From: Phoma sp. XZ068
Lineage: Eukaryota > Ascomycota > Dothideomycetes > Pleosporales > Didymellaceae
Reading direction: 5' to 3'
Assembly: GCA_004835665.1 (NCBI GenBank)
Contig: RBKR01000022.1
Location: 248,001-312,000 of the forward strand
Length of the DNA: 64,000 nucleotides
Part shown: piece by piece, positions 12,029-24,705 of the stretch
Layout of the letters: each line of letters begins with the position of its first letter
Position numbering within the stretch: position 1 is the stretch's first letter
The notes under the pieces: model-generated
Told to the model about the DNA's origin: nothing
The model's database searches: none
The model's input: the letters and a program-made list of their open reading frames with translations, nothing else
Position numbers and translations under genes: made by a program

Positions 12029-14288
12029 TCAGTCCTGATTCCAGATGTTCCGTTCCTCCCTGAAACTGCCGTAGTTCGGGCTAGGCCTATCCCCTTGAGG
12101 ATTCTTCGCAGCGTCTTGAGTATCCTCGGTATCGCTGTAGTCGCGAGTTTCCCAGCGCTCAGCATCTTCGTTGACGGGAGGTTTGAAGTCTTTGTGTTCC
12201 TCTTCATCGCTACCCACTTTGAATGGATAGTCCAGGTTGTGTACGCGCTCCGGGTTGTGTGCTTCCGGGACGTCAGGCTCGAAGCCTTCACGAACTTCTT
12301 CCGATTGGCCGTCTCGTGGGTATGTGTGTACAAAGTGTTTGTTTTCGACTTCGTTCCAGGCCGGACCACCTTCCTTGCGGGCTCGGACGCGGTCCACCTC
12401 TTCTGCGTCGTGGTCCTCGACGACGAGGTCGACGAGCTGGCTCTTGTCTGACTTGGCGGAGGAAGACGACGACGACTTTTGTCGTAGAAGTGTGCTGATT
12501 AGAGGAGCCTGAGCCTTGGAGTTTGACGACTCGCCATTACTAGACGAGTCGCTCCTGTGCTTGCCCTTGTTGTGCTTACCTTCGGTGTGCTTGCCCTCGT
12601 CATCTTGAATCTTTTTGATCTGGCTCTTGCGTCGTCGCTTGTTGTCCGCGGTTGGCTGAAGATAGTTTCGGTTGGTTGAGGCCGTGAGAATGGGAGGTTC
12701 AGTTGTGAAGCGGTCCTCGCGCCTCGCTCGATGTGCCTCTATGACCGGATACTGCGGGCGTCAGCATGAGCTCCTTGAGATGGGAAGTTTGACTTACATT
12801 CCAGTCGCCGAACTCTAATGCGCGTGCATTGTCAAAGAGCCGCTCGTCTTCTGGTTCCAGGCTTGGCTCTTCCATTTCATCTGGAGTGCCATACTTGCTG
12901 CCCTCCAGTGCACGATGGGGACCCGGACTCATACCCCTGGCTCGGCCGCGGGATACCTTGTGCAACAGCGGCTCGTGCTCGGACGACTGGCCTGGCTTTG
13001 GGATCCAATACTTGCCCTTGCCATTCCTCTCGTATCGCATGCCTTCCTTCATACGTGCAGCACGGGACGTCGACTCTTCGTGGGCGAGAACGTTGTCGCG
13101 AGCATCAAAATAGCGGTATTCGTACTTGTTACCGGCAAAGGTCTCTTTTGTGTCCTGGATGAGATCCAACGGGCCGAAGGCGTCACGCAAGGCATACTTG
13201 ACGGGCAAGCGAGCAGCGGAGATGGTGTTGTCGGCGTAGTCATGCCATGAGAAAGCGTACCAGTGTGCGACGGCGAAGATGGGCATCTCGAAACAGATGA
13301 GGGCGTCTTGGATGGCGGCGGCTAGGTTGTCGACGGTGTAGTTGGGGACGTCGTCTGGGATGGCGCCCAGCCACACGAGGATGGAGAGAAAGAGACCCTG
13401 CCAGTAGGATGCAAAGATGATGCCTTTGATGCACAGGAACTTGGGCATGGGTCGGAAGGGCTTCAAGTCTTCCGTCATGCAGACCCAGAACATGGCGAGC
13501 GCATACAGACAGAGGGTGATGCTGATGTTGTAGATGATGCTCTCCCAGAAGTAGCCCGAGCTAACGTCGATGTAGCCTTCCTTGTACACGCCGGTCGCCT
13601 TCATGATGATGCCAGCCAGGGCGAGCAACGGCTTCACCCAGGTGTACTGGAGGATGCCGCGCTTCACGGCGAGGAAAGTGTGGGGGTCGGAGATGTCGAG
13701 CTTGGGGAGAACCAGGCTCATGGGCCACGGGTGGGCGACGGGGGCTCTGCCGGTCATGAGGATGATGAGGGCGCGCTCGCCGCCAATGAAGTTGATCAGG
13801 AGCTGCAGGAAGGTGTAGATGGTGAAGGCCTCGTAGATGTCGCGGAGGGGGTCGATCCACGAGGCAGCCTGGACCGACATCAGACTGCCCCAGGAGGCGG
13901 CGGCGTAGATGGGCACCCTGGGCCATGTGAGCAGGGGGGGGGGGGGGGTCAGAGGCGGGAGGACGCACATGAAGAGGATGCGCACGACATATCGCTGCAG
14001 GAGCGGCTTGCGGTAGTTCTTGCTGCCACGGCGTCAGAGAGGGCAGGCGTGCGGTGGGCGGGCTACTTACGTCTGCAACCACACAGCGCTGGCAGCTACG
14101 TCAGTGGGCAACGACGGCGCGAGGAGCTACGATACTCACACAAAAGTGACCAGGCTCGAGACGAGGGCACACACGCCGGCGACGATAATCACGGCGTGGC
14201 CGAGGCGCTGGCCAGTGCCTCCTTCGGCGGCCATGTGCAGCTGGGGAAGGGAGGCGGCCATGTGCAGCTGGGGACGGGAGGCAGCCAT
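12029..14288 (-). CDS. Ost-alpha / DUF300 (TMEM184-like) seven-TM protein
   Basis: Multi-pass membrane protein of the organic solute transporter alpha / TMEM184 family; fungal members are often vacuolar or endosomal and the substrate is unknown. Five exons on the minus strand: 14140-14288, 14071-14088 (18 nt), 13969-14022, 12798-13917 and 12029-12751, giving 687 aa. Recognisable family sequence includes YVVRILFMVPIYA (built across the 13918-13968 intron), IYEAFTIYTFLQLLINFIGG, and the motif CFEMPIFAVAHWYAFSWHDY near the last helices. About seven hydrophobic segments lie in the first 330 residues. A long polar cytosolic tail rich in Ser, Lys and Asp/Glu ends in NIWNQD. The first 20 residues are a 9-residue duplication (MAASxPQLH), so three in-frame Met codons compete as starts. 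The 13918-13968 intron contains a run of 15 C on the coding strand. It is divergent from CSF1. Confidence 0.88.
13934..13948. repeat. 15-bp G homopolymer
   Basis: Fifteen consecutive G on the + strand (C on the coding strand). It lies inside the 51-nt intron 13918-13968 of the Ost-alpha gene, between donor and branch region. It may be length-polymorphic or a sequencing weak point. Confidence 0.9.
14227..14288 (-). repeat. 27-bp tandem repeat at the Ost-alpha start codon
   Basis: A 27-nt unit occurs twice, plus the start of a third copy. It encodes MAAS(R/L)PQLH twice and then MAAEGG. Each unit begins with an ATG, so the repeat multiplies candidate start codons. Confidence 0.85.
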
Positions 14289-14778
14289 GGTGCAGGCTGC
14301 AGAGGAGCAGTGGGCGCGGGGTGCGAGGGCGGGCGGGCAGAGAGGGCCCGTAGAGGAGTGCAGCGGCGATGCTCAGCGGTCGCGGGCGGCCATGACGTGC
14401 AGCTGTCGACTGGCTCCAGGCGCGGTGGTGGTCGCGGTCGTGTGCGGCTGCCTTTCCATGCGTCCAGGTCGCTCGCCCAGATTGTGGAGGGCCCCAGCTC
14501 CGGGCGTGCATGGCGATCCCGCCGCGAACCCTGCGCGCCGTTAGTGAGAGCTGCAGCCACCGCGACCTCCAACGGCGCACAGGGGCAGTCGCCATAGAAC
14601 AGCCTCGTCCCATAGTAACGCCGTGATGCGCGCTGCACATGTCCCCGCGCTGCACGTCTTAGTCCGCCCTGCGCCTCGCTGCCCGCCCGCCCACTGCTCC
14701 TCCCGCGACATGACGATGCGCGCCGCTGCACCGTGATGATGACGAGCCGCTGCCCTCTCTCCTCTCCGCGCTGCAACC
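14289..14778. promoter_or_regulatory. Divergent promoter between the Ost-alpha gene and CSF1
   Basis: These 490 bp separate two start codons on opposite strands (14288 minus, 14779 plus) and so must hold both 5' leaders and promoters. The sequence is GC-rich. I see no clear TATA box or other named element. Confidence 0.6.
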
Positions 14779-17700
14779 ATGGCCGGGGGAATCGTCGCGG
14801 AGCCGCTGAACCCGCGCGACGGCTTCAATTGGTGAGCTCCCGCCCTCACATGCGCGTGAACGACACAGCGCTGACCGCCCAGGGTGTTCCTTGTTGAGCT
14901 GCTCATCTGCGGCATCCTGACCATCTTCTTCTTCTTCTACTTCAACCGCCTGTTTGCAACCCTGATCTCCTACGGCATCCGCGCCTACACCTGGCGCACC
15001 TTCCATGCCTACATCGACATCACCGGCCTGCAGATCTCGCCGCTCGGTGGCCGCATCTTCTTCAAGGACATACGCTACCACGGCCACAACGAGACCATTC
15101 TGGTCCACGGCGGCTTCATCACCTGGAACTACTGGCTGCGCCGCGTCAGGGATGCTGCCGTCTACGCCGACGCCGACACTCCCACCGCCGACGACAGCAG
15201 CAGCAGTCATGCGCCAAGCACATCGCACACGCCCCCAACCAGTCGAACCCGGAACCTGGACAGGGCCGAGAAGGGAGGCAAGCAGACGCCCAAGCAGCTG
15301 CCGTGTCGCATCTCAGTCAAAGTCTCTGGCGTCGAGGCCTTCCTGTACAACCGTAGTCCTGCCTACGATGGCATCATCGACGCCTTCGAGCGCAAGGCCC
15401 GCACCGCCGCCGAGCAGCCAACCCACCGCCACAGCGCTGCGTCTAATGGCGCCCCCAGCGGATCCACGTCGCCGTCTGAGCACGTGTCGCATGAGCCTGA
15501 CCACCATCACAACAAGCTGAAGAAGGAGCACCCCGGGAAGGAACCAAATACCCTGCGCGTCAACACAAACCTCTCCAGCACCTCCAGGCCGAAGAAGGAC
15601 AGTCTGCCCGCTTTCCTCAAACTCCTCCCCATTCATCTCGACGTTACCAAGGGCGCAATCGTTGTCGGAAACGAGAACACGCTGGCTGTAATAACGGCAC
15701 AATTTGAGAAAGCCGCCGGGACAGTCGATGCGTCCTCTAGTGGACCCCTGGACGTCTATCAACAGCTGTTCTCCTTCCAAGTTACCCATCCAGTTGTCCA
15801 CATGAAGCCCAATCCAGACTACAAGTCCACACAGCTTGACTCTGCAGCCCAATACAAGCAAGAGTCGGACAAAGGCATACCGGAAGAGAGCATCATCGAA
15901 CACGACGTCGCCCACAAACGACGCACATCTTGGTCCAAGAAGATTCCTTTCTTATCTGGCCTCTTCTCCAGATCTTCGGATTCAGTACACACGCATTCCA
16001 AATATGGCACCAAGAATAGCAAGTACTTCAATCCTCAGTGGCATTTCCCAGGCCAGGAACGATGGAAGGGTCTAGCGCGCTACCTGGATGATAGTCAGAA
16101 TGACGGCCATGGCGAATGGGATGGAATTGAATATGCCAAAACCTCACTCATCGCCGATATTCCTTGCGTGAACATCAGCTTCTATTGGGATGTGACGGGT
16201 CCAGTGCCTTCTGAAATTGACAACAGCATGTTCATCGATCCTGATCGTCCCCACGATATCAATGGTACCGTGCCTCCGGACTACGGTATGGATATCGAGG
16301 TCTTTGGTGGAATCATCAACTACGGCCCTTGGGCGGACCGACACAGAGGCATCTTTCAAAACATCTTCTTTCCTGGCGCGCGTGTCGATGCTGTACCTGC
16401 TGTTCCGCTGAAGACAGGAGACTCCCGTGTACTGTCCATCTTCAAGTTGTTCCTGTTCATCGGAGAGGATACGGTGCTACGCATACCCATTCGAGAGCCC
16501 TCAAAAGACTGGAAATGGAAGGGCAAAGCGCACACATTGGCAGCGCATGAGAAACTAGCAAGTGACAAAGCCAAGGGAAAGTCCAAATCCCGGAAACGTC
16601 GAGGCAAGCAAAGAGACACCACTGCAGCACAGAATGTTCGCCCGTTTGCCTGGATCGACGTCAAGGTGGCTGGCAATTCCTCGGTCAACTATACCATGGA
16701 CATGGTCGCTTCCAGCAAAGGCTTTGGGAATAAACTCGATGTATCGATAGCGAGTACAGAAATTTCCTCCAGCGTCAACCATGGCCTGCTGTGGCGCTCT
16801 GGATCTATTGGACTAGACTGTGACTTGTCAGCGCCCCTCGCCTGGAACACACTGCGAACTTGGATGTTCAACATCAAATGCCAAGATCTCGAACTCTTCC
16901 TGCTCAGAGATCATTTGTTCCTCTTGACGGATCTGGTCGCTGATTGGGGCGCTGGTCCGCCGCCTGACTATTTCCTGTTTGTGCCCTTCCGTTACCTTCT
17001 CCATGTCGAGTTGAACAACTTTAAGCTGTATCTGAACACCAACGACTCCAACATTGTTAACAATCCGGCCGACCTTGATGACAACAACTTCATCATACTT
17101 GCTGGTCAGCATCTGCGCGGCGATGTAACCATACCACTGGACAAGTTCCGGCCGCTAGAAAACGAAATACAATTCAATGTTTGCGGCAAAGACATGAGCT
17201 TGGAGGTGCTCATGCCCTCGAAGAACACGCTCAAAACATTTCTCAAATCTCCTAGACTCGCAAAATTGGGAGGTCTAACCCTGACTGGATCTCATACGTA
17301 CATAACCAGCACGGACCCAATGAATACCGATAGGTTGTATCTCGACATCCAAGGGCACAGGCTAACTTTGGATCTGTATGGCTGGCTCATCCACCATTTC
17401 ATGAAGCTCAAGGACAATTATTTCGGCGACGACATGCACTTTAAGACGCTGGAAGAGTTCCAAGGCCTCCCAAACACAAGCCTCTCAAAAGACGGGACGG
17501 GAGAGGAGGGTCAGCCTGTCAAGATCTCAAACGATCTCGACGTCATTCTTTGCATCTCGGTGGATGATGCCAGCATCCTTGTACCTGCCAATCTCTACTC
17601 ATCTGAGCGCAGTATACGAGCTGACTTACCGTACGCATCGGCGGATCTTCGCTTTACCAACTACTACATGGACTTGATGGTTAACTGCAGCCCCATCGGC

Positions 17701-20700
17701 ATTTCCTTATCAGAGCCACCGACCAGTCCAGACTCCAGTCCGGAACAGCTTCACGGATCCTCAAGTGGACAAACAGAGCTCTTCATTGACTCTGTAGTCA
17801 TTTTTGGCCATCGGTTGTTCGGTCTCCCTCCCACCGAACCCACTTATATTTGTAATTGGGACTTCGACGTTGGCAAGATCTCCGGAGAGTGTACTTCAGC
17901 CTTCATTGAGACTGCTGCTGGCGCAGCACGTTCTTTCGCCTTCACCATTGATGATGACGAGAATTCGCTGCCGCTTACCGAGATTCCGGTCATTCATGAT
18001 GCCACTTTGCTCAGACTGAATACACAAGAAGTCCATCTCTGGCTACATGTTGCACCAGAAGCCTTGTTGGTGAAGACTAGCGCCATCACCTTGAACTTCA
18101 ACGACCTTGCAGGCACAACATTCTCTCAGCGCCTATCGGCTTGTGTGCCACAATTGACTATCGGTGCGGTTGATGCTCGATCAGCATCCCGTCATCGGAC
18201 ACGCGCTGGGGAGAAGCACGTTGTTGAAACGCATGCTTTCTTCCAAACAACCCTGTCCCTTAACATGCTAAAGAGAAAACTTGACTTCACGGCAGACCGG
18301 GACAAGCAGCAGGCACACATGCTTGAGCACGACCAACGAACCAATCGTGCCAACTTCATGCTCAAACACAAATTCGATCACACATTCCAACAGTCAGCGA
18401 CTGCTCAGAACAATGTACGCCCACCCGCAATGCAATTTCCGGACATACCACAGCCAATACTATTCTATGGGCCGCGTACGAATGAGACTGCGTCATTGAG
18501 GTCCACAGCCTCACTGACAAATGCGTCTTTGCCAAGAGGTCGACGATCAGGCACAAACTCACTGCATTCAGTGTCGAATGGCTCGCTCGCTGGTAGCATT
18601 CGATCCACAGTCAGAAAGAAGAACACTTCCAACACCGCGGAGTCCAGTAGGAGTCGTACTCTTCTTGGCGGTTCACCAAATCGTGCAGACAGCGAAAGTC
18701 GGTTCCGCACGCCCCAAGAGGAGCAAGAGCGAGCACGACGCAACCTTGCTCCTTCCTCCGTGGCTCTGTCCAGTTCCTTGGCTCCTCCCTACTTTCCGTT
18801 GCATGAGGTGGATCCAGATCTTTCTGACGTCCCATCCATACCAGACTTACCACCATCTTCGAGGAACGGGAGCGACGACGCTCTGACCTTTAATGATGTG
18901 TCCATGGGGCAGCTGGATGAAAGCTTCGCACATACTAGCGTTCTCATCAGTGCAGAGCCAGGCATCCGATTTTACTGCACACCGGCTTTTGTTAAAAGCC
19001 TATCGAGCCTCATCGAGATCATACAGCCTCAGCGCCCTGAAGACCTGCTCGATGACTACCAAGTCAAAGTCATGACCAAGATACTAGACAACAGGACGCG
19101 ACTCGAGGGCATCGGAAGCTCAGTAGAGTTGAATGTTCGCGTACCGTTTGCACATATGCGCTTCCAGCACGGCTTTGGCGCCACACACTCTTCCGCCGCT
19201 GGCAAAGATCAGTACGATGTCCTCGCAAACAATTTTGACTTCGCTGCACGCATCAAAAAATTTCCTGGAGAGCGGGCCGGTGAAGACTCATTGGCCCTGC
19301 ATACAACTTTGGGCTCATTAGGCCTCTCAGTTACCGAACGTGCACTGCAAGGCCCAAGTGAAGGCGTTGCGGTCCAAGCAGAACTGCGAGACGTTCTTGT
19401 TTGGTCTCTCCAGAACAAGGAGACTTCTGTCAACATATCATTTCGATCTTTCGAAACCGCTGCAGCAAGCAAGAAAATTGAGTACCTTGCTACACTGGTC
19501 CATCGAACGACAATACTAGCTGAGGAATTAGCGCTTGGCTTCATGGATGCGAATGAGCGACATGAAAACAGGCTGCGTTATTTGGCATGGTATCTGACGA
19601 GCGTGCAAGATCAATACGCCGATCCAGCCTTCCTGACGAAAGCATCCTACGCCCTGCGTGCGGCTAGGGACCATCTGCGCAGCCACGACTCTTGGAAAAT
19701 CATATCTCGATTCCGCTACACTTGGCAATGTCTGCCTTCATATGAGAAGAGCGACTTAGCCAAGAAGTGCGCTCAGACGAATGTTGGCTGCCCAGAAGAT
19801 GCGGAAGAGAAGATCATAACAATGTGGGATCAGTGGCGAACATGGGATCTAGCACATGTCGAAAAGAGCCTTGCTATGAGGTTACTGTTCGGTCACCTCA
19901 CAGATAGTTTGCCAACCCCCGAATCAGCGCCACTCTACCTTGACATAAAGTCTGCTGGGGTAAAGCTGATCGTTGATCCCGGCACAAAGCAAAGCGAGGT
20001 CGAGTTGGTCATCCTAGCAATCAACGTTGCACTCTTGCCTCCCGTAAGAGAGCCAGATGCACTCGGAGTGGTGACTGTAGAGACACCCACAAGGTCTTCC
20101 ACAGTCCAAGTGAGCTCGAGGGAAACCTTATTCCACGTGCATTGGGAGATATGCGAGCTGGCCGAAGCGCTCACAAATCTCTTCCTGAAGGAAGACACAA
20201 GACCAACGGCGAATGCACTAGCCAAGCCATATTCTTCCAAGCTTGAGAAGAAGCCTTTCCACAACCAAGATGTTCACGTGGTCTTTGTCACGGACAGATC
20301 ACAGATCACTCTCGATACCATTAACCTTCGTAGTATTATGACTGGAAGACGCCTGAGGTTCTCGTTTGTCAACGTGGACAAGAAGGCTTCCGATCTTGGT
20401 GAGGTCCTCAGCGCTCACATGCACCTAGAGCTGGCTGTTGGCGAGGTTTTCTCTCGATCACGATCACTGGCCAAGGCCCAGTTCGAGCAACCAAGCCTTT
20501 ACTTTGCCCTCGTCAGGCACGAGAAGGACAGTAACATTCCTGATGAAATCAAATCTGCGGCAGCTAGTCAACTGATCATCATAAAAGTCCAAGAGGATAT
20601 TCTGGGTTTCATCGAGATCGTTGATTCTGTAGTGCGGGACGAAGTCGCGTACTTTCAGCGCCAGTCCCAAGCAATACAGGCCAATGCTAAGATTAAGTCA

Positions 20701-23700
20701 AGCAAAACCCAACCGACGATCGAGAAGGTCAAAGATACACAGCTACCCAACATTACACTAGCTCTCCTCATGGACGCGTATCAAGTCGAGCTTGCACTGC
20801 TCCACCCCCTGGGCTGGTCGATATCGGGCAAGTCAGGACGTCTCGCAGTAGTGCCCACCCTTGGAAAGAAAGTCACACTTCGCCTTGACTACGACCTTGA
20901 TGCTAGTCACCACAGGCTGTACAGCACGTCTGACGAGGTTTCTTACGTCATCAGCTCTCTGCAATTGCCTGCTGTCAATGGCCGACTGAACGTGTCGCAA
21001 ATGGACCAAGAGACACGTATCATGGCTTCCGGAATCATCGAAACCATCCAAATCCAAGCGTCTGAAATACAGGCACTCGCAACGACCCTCAACAAGCCGG
21101 AGATCACGCAGATGCTAGACGCTGTCAAAGACGATGTGGAAGTCCTCAAGACCCACATATCGGAGATATTCCCACCAAAAGAAGAGGCACTTGCGACCAA
21201 ATCACCCACTCCCACGAAGGATGTTCTTTACGGAATACAAATGACATTCTCTGGAATGAATGTAGTCGCAATCGCGCCCGCCAAAGATCCGAATTGTCCA
21301 ACCGCGAACCTGTCATTCCGCTTATCATCCGTTCAACTCAAGGCTACGAACATCGACGCGGATGCCAAGGCAATGCTGTACCCAGAGGCCATTGTTCGAA
21401 TCCATGAGGTGACTGTGGATATGACGCTGACTGACTCCGAGTCTGTCCGTCGCTGTGGCAACCTTACCTTCAGTGCAATATTCCAAGCTACCACCGAACA
21501 AGACTCTGATCCTCAGCGAAGACTTTACCGTGTCCGCAGCTCTGGGCTGGAGGTAAACGTTTTTGCAGACACTGCCTCAGCTGTCGTGGATGTCATGAAT
21601 CATCTCCAAGACAAAATCAAGGATCTCGATCTGTCCAAGGAGAAGAAGTACTTCAGGAGGCTGCGTCACACTAAGAGCAAGCTTTCAGCCAAACGGGCTA
21701 AAAGTGTCAAGAGCCGTGCAGAAACTGATAGTGACAGCATTGACTCAGGTGCTTTGTTCACCTCAACATATTCCTTGGAGCTGCTCGACCTGCAAGCTAC
21801 CTGGGTCGTGGGCACGTCGATTGCACCTTTCGCCAACACTGAGCCGGAAGATCTTGTCTTATCTTTCCGAAGGATCAACCTATCTACGCAGAAGGATGAT
21901 GCAGCGCGCTTGATGATAGAAGATATGCGACTTCAAATGGTATCAACCTCTGCTGATAAGAAAATGCGATCTCTAAATTCGGCACTGCTGCCGAAAATGC
22001 AATTCAACGTAGCTTATGCTTCCACAAAAGAGACGCGAAAGCTCGCCTTCCACGCTGCCGGGAAAGCTCTCGACCTCCAGCTCGACTCCCACTTCATCCT
22101 TCCAGCAAACGTTATCGAGCGATCGATTGCGCTTGCAGGGATGAAGTTCCGTAAGGCTTCCGCCAATTGGAGTGTGACACCCACCACATCCGGCGCACAG
22201 CGGAAGAACCCCTTTGGCAACAAACGACTATCATCGCTGACCGTAGATGCAAATTTCGCAGGAGCTGTGGTACACATCAATGGCCGAGAGGGCATATCCG
22301 CACAAGGGGCATCGCATCGATCGCAACAGAAGGGAAGGTATAGTCAATTTGTTGGCGATGGTTCAAAGAGCAGCTTGGCTCTTCGAGCTCCTGCTATCGC
22401 GCTTCGAGTAGAGTACCAGGACGAAGGGCAAGATCCATCACTGAACGCTGAGCTTCGTGTCGACGGTTCCAGCAATACCCTGCTACCAACTGTGGTCCCT
22501 GTCATCATTGACATATCGGACAGTATCAAAGCCGTGGTCCGTGACAAGGACAATGGAGATTTGCCTCAGTCACAGAAAGAGGAAGAGCCTGAGCCACAAG
22601 CCAAACCCACCGCGAAGTTGCTTGATGAGGATAGCAACATCATCAGTGCCGATCCATCTGCGCTCTTGGGTCGCACCAGGCTAAACCTCGGTCTCAGAAT
22701 CTGCAAGCAAGAGTTCAGTCTCAGTTGCCAACCGATTGCGCGTGTTGCAGCTATTGCCAAGCTCGAAGACATCTACGTAACCATCAACAGTGTCAAATCG
22801 CAGGAACATGGCCATTTCTTTGCCGCATCTGCCGCATTTACAAAGATGAATGCCACTGTCCAACATGTCTACTCACGCGAATCGACATTTAGTCTCGATG
22901 TGGAATCAATAGTGCTGTCTCTGATGAACAGCAAGCATTTAAGCGGCACTAGTGGTATCTCTGCTATTCTCAAGATCAACCCAACAGCATTACAGATCAA
23001 TGCCCGACAATTACAAGACTTTCTGCTTTTCAGAGAAATTTGGATTCCACCGGAGATCAGGCAGTCGTCGCAGCCAGCGGATGCGAACGTCAATCCAAAC
23101 CCCGAACCACAGGAGTATTTGATGCAGCGCTATCAACAGGTCACTGCTGCAACAGCGTTCCCGTGGAATGCCAACGTAGCGATCGCAGACGTCAAAGTCG
23201 ACCTGGATCTTGGCCAGGCTATCGGCAAGTCCTCACTCCACATTCACAACATGTGGGCTTCATCAACAAAGGGCACTGACTGGGAGCAAAACTTGTGCAT
23301 TGGTGTTGAAAAAGTAGGCCTGGAGAGCACAGGTCGAACGAATGGCTTTGTCGAGCTAGCCGGAGTGAAAGTGCGAACCTCCATCAGATGGCCTGAACGA
23401 GCACCCAACCAGCGTTCAACACCACTAATCCAGGCATCAATTGCCTTCCACCGATTACGTGTCAAGTCAGGCTTTGACTACCAGGCTTTCGCCATAGCAG
23501 ATATTGCCGACTTTGAATTTCTCATGTACAACGTTCGGGACGATGACGGAATGGGTCAGGATCGCCTTGTTGCCATCCTTGACGGTGATAAAGTGCACGT
23601 CTTCTGCCACGCCACAAGCGCGGCACAGGGACTTGCTCTCTATCAGGCTATCGAACGACTGGTGCAAGAGAATCAACAAGCATATCTGCAGTCTTTGAAG

Positions 23701-24705
23701 GACATTGAGAAGTACCTGAGGCGCAAGTCTTCGGTCTCACAGCCCTTTGGCCGCTCACCTTCTCAAAGCATGATCAATCCCAAACCCGAAGACGACGATT
23801 CCTTCAAAGCGCCGATATCTCTTCATACAGACGTTGTCGTTACCCTCCGCTCCATCAACTTGGGCGTGTACCCTGGCACTTTTCTCGATAATGTAGTGCT
23901 CATGCTCCAGGCTGGTGACATGCAAGCGCGCTTTGCCGTGGCCCTCGAGACTTCCAAAATCCACTCAAGCCTTGGGATGACGCTGGGACAACTATCCGTG
24001 GCACTGTCTCCAATTCCAACTCCCAAGACGAGCAAACCTGTCGGCGATCTCACCGTTGAAGACGTCGTCGAAAGCGCACGATCTGCCCGCGGCGGTACAA
24101 TCTTAAGAGTGCCCAAAGTCATAGCCACCATGCATACTTGGCAGGTCCCTAAGAACAACCATATTGACTATGTCTTTAAGAGCAGTCTGGAGGGTAAGGT
24201 GGACGTTGGCTGGAACTACTCGCGCATCAGCCACATCCGGCAAATGTGGTCCAACCACTCCCGCACCCTCGCCAGCCGCCTTGGCAAACCCCTCCCAGAG
24301 TCCAATATCAAAATCAGTACATCCCAGACTCTCGAAGTCCCTCCCACCGACGGCGCACGCGACAAACATACCGCCGCCAACACAGCGGCCAACACAGCGG
24401 CCAACCGTCCCCGTGCACTCTCCGTCTCCACCTCTCCCAATCCAGATAACCCGGACTCGGAGCAGGAGAAAATCACCGCCGTTGTGAACGTCCCGCAGTC
24501 GAGATATGAGTACACGCCCCTCGAGCCGCCGATCATTGAGACGCCACAACTCAGGGATATGGGCGAGGCGACGCCCCCACTAGAGTGGATCGGATTGCAT
24601 CGCGACCGGTTGCCGAATGTCACGCATCAGATTGTTATTGTGACGCTACTGGAGCTCGCGAGGGAGGTGGAGGATGCGTATGAGCGTATTCTGGGGAGTA
24701 GTTAA
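14779..24705 (+). CDS. CSF1: Csf1, bridge-like lipid transfer protein (BLTP1/Tweek family)
   Basis: Giant lipid-transport protein. In yeast, Csf1 bridges ER contact sites and supplies phosphatidylethanolamine for GPI-anchor synthesis and cold adaptation. Exons 14779-14831 and 14883-24705 (51-nt intron) give 3291 aa, somewhat longer than yeast Csf1 (about 2960) and usual for filamentous fungi. A short N-terminus leads into one hydrophobic anchor (about residues 18-38, with an IFFFFYFNRLFATLISYGIR stretch). The family signatures ISPLGGRIFFKDIRYHGHNE and TWNYWLRRVRDA follow, which begin the hydrophobic-groove repeat region. Low-complexity inserts occur near residues 120-230 and 1210-1310. A coiled, basic stretch lies near 2250-2270. 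The tail has a small AANT repeat and ends near YERILGSS. The exon 1 ATG is preferred because splicing restores Trp-Val just before the anchor. No frameshift was seen in nearly 10 kb. Confidence 0.95.
24376..24405 (+). repeat. 12-bp tandem repeat inside CSF1
   Basis: Two and a half copies of a GCCAACACAGCG unit. In frame they encode an Ala-Asn-Thr-Ala repeat in the disordered tail of Csf1. Confidence 0.8.

Noticed and set aside
11776..12369. 197-codon minus-strand frame beyond the Ost-alpha stop
   Set aside because: It overlaps the last Ost-alpha exon in another frame of the same strand and has no family resemblance; the splice-consistent frame is the one ending at 12029.
13680..14776. Long frames antisense to the Ost-alpha gene and across the divergent promoter
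   Set aside because: Products are low-complexity Gly/Arg/Ala/Pro strings produced by GC-rich sequence; the opposite strand has a clear conserved gene.
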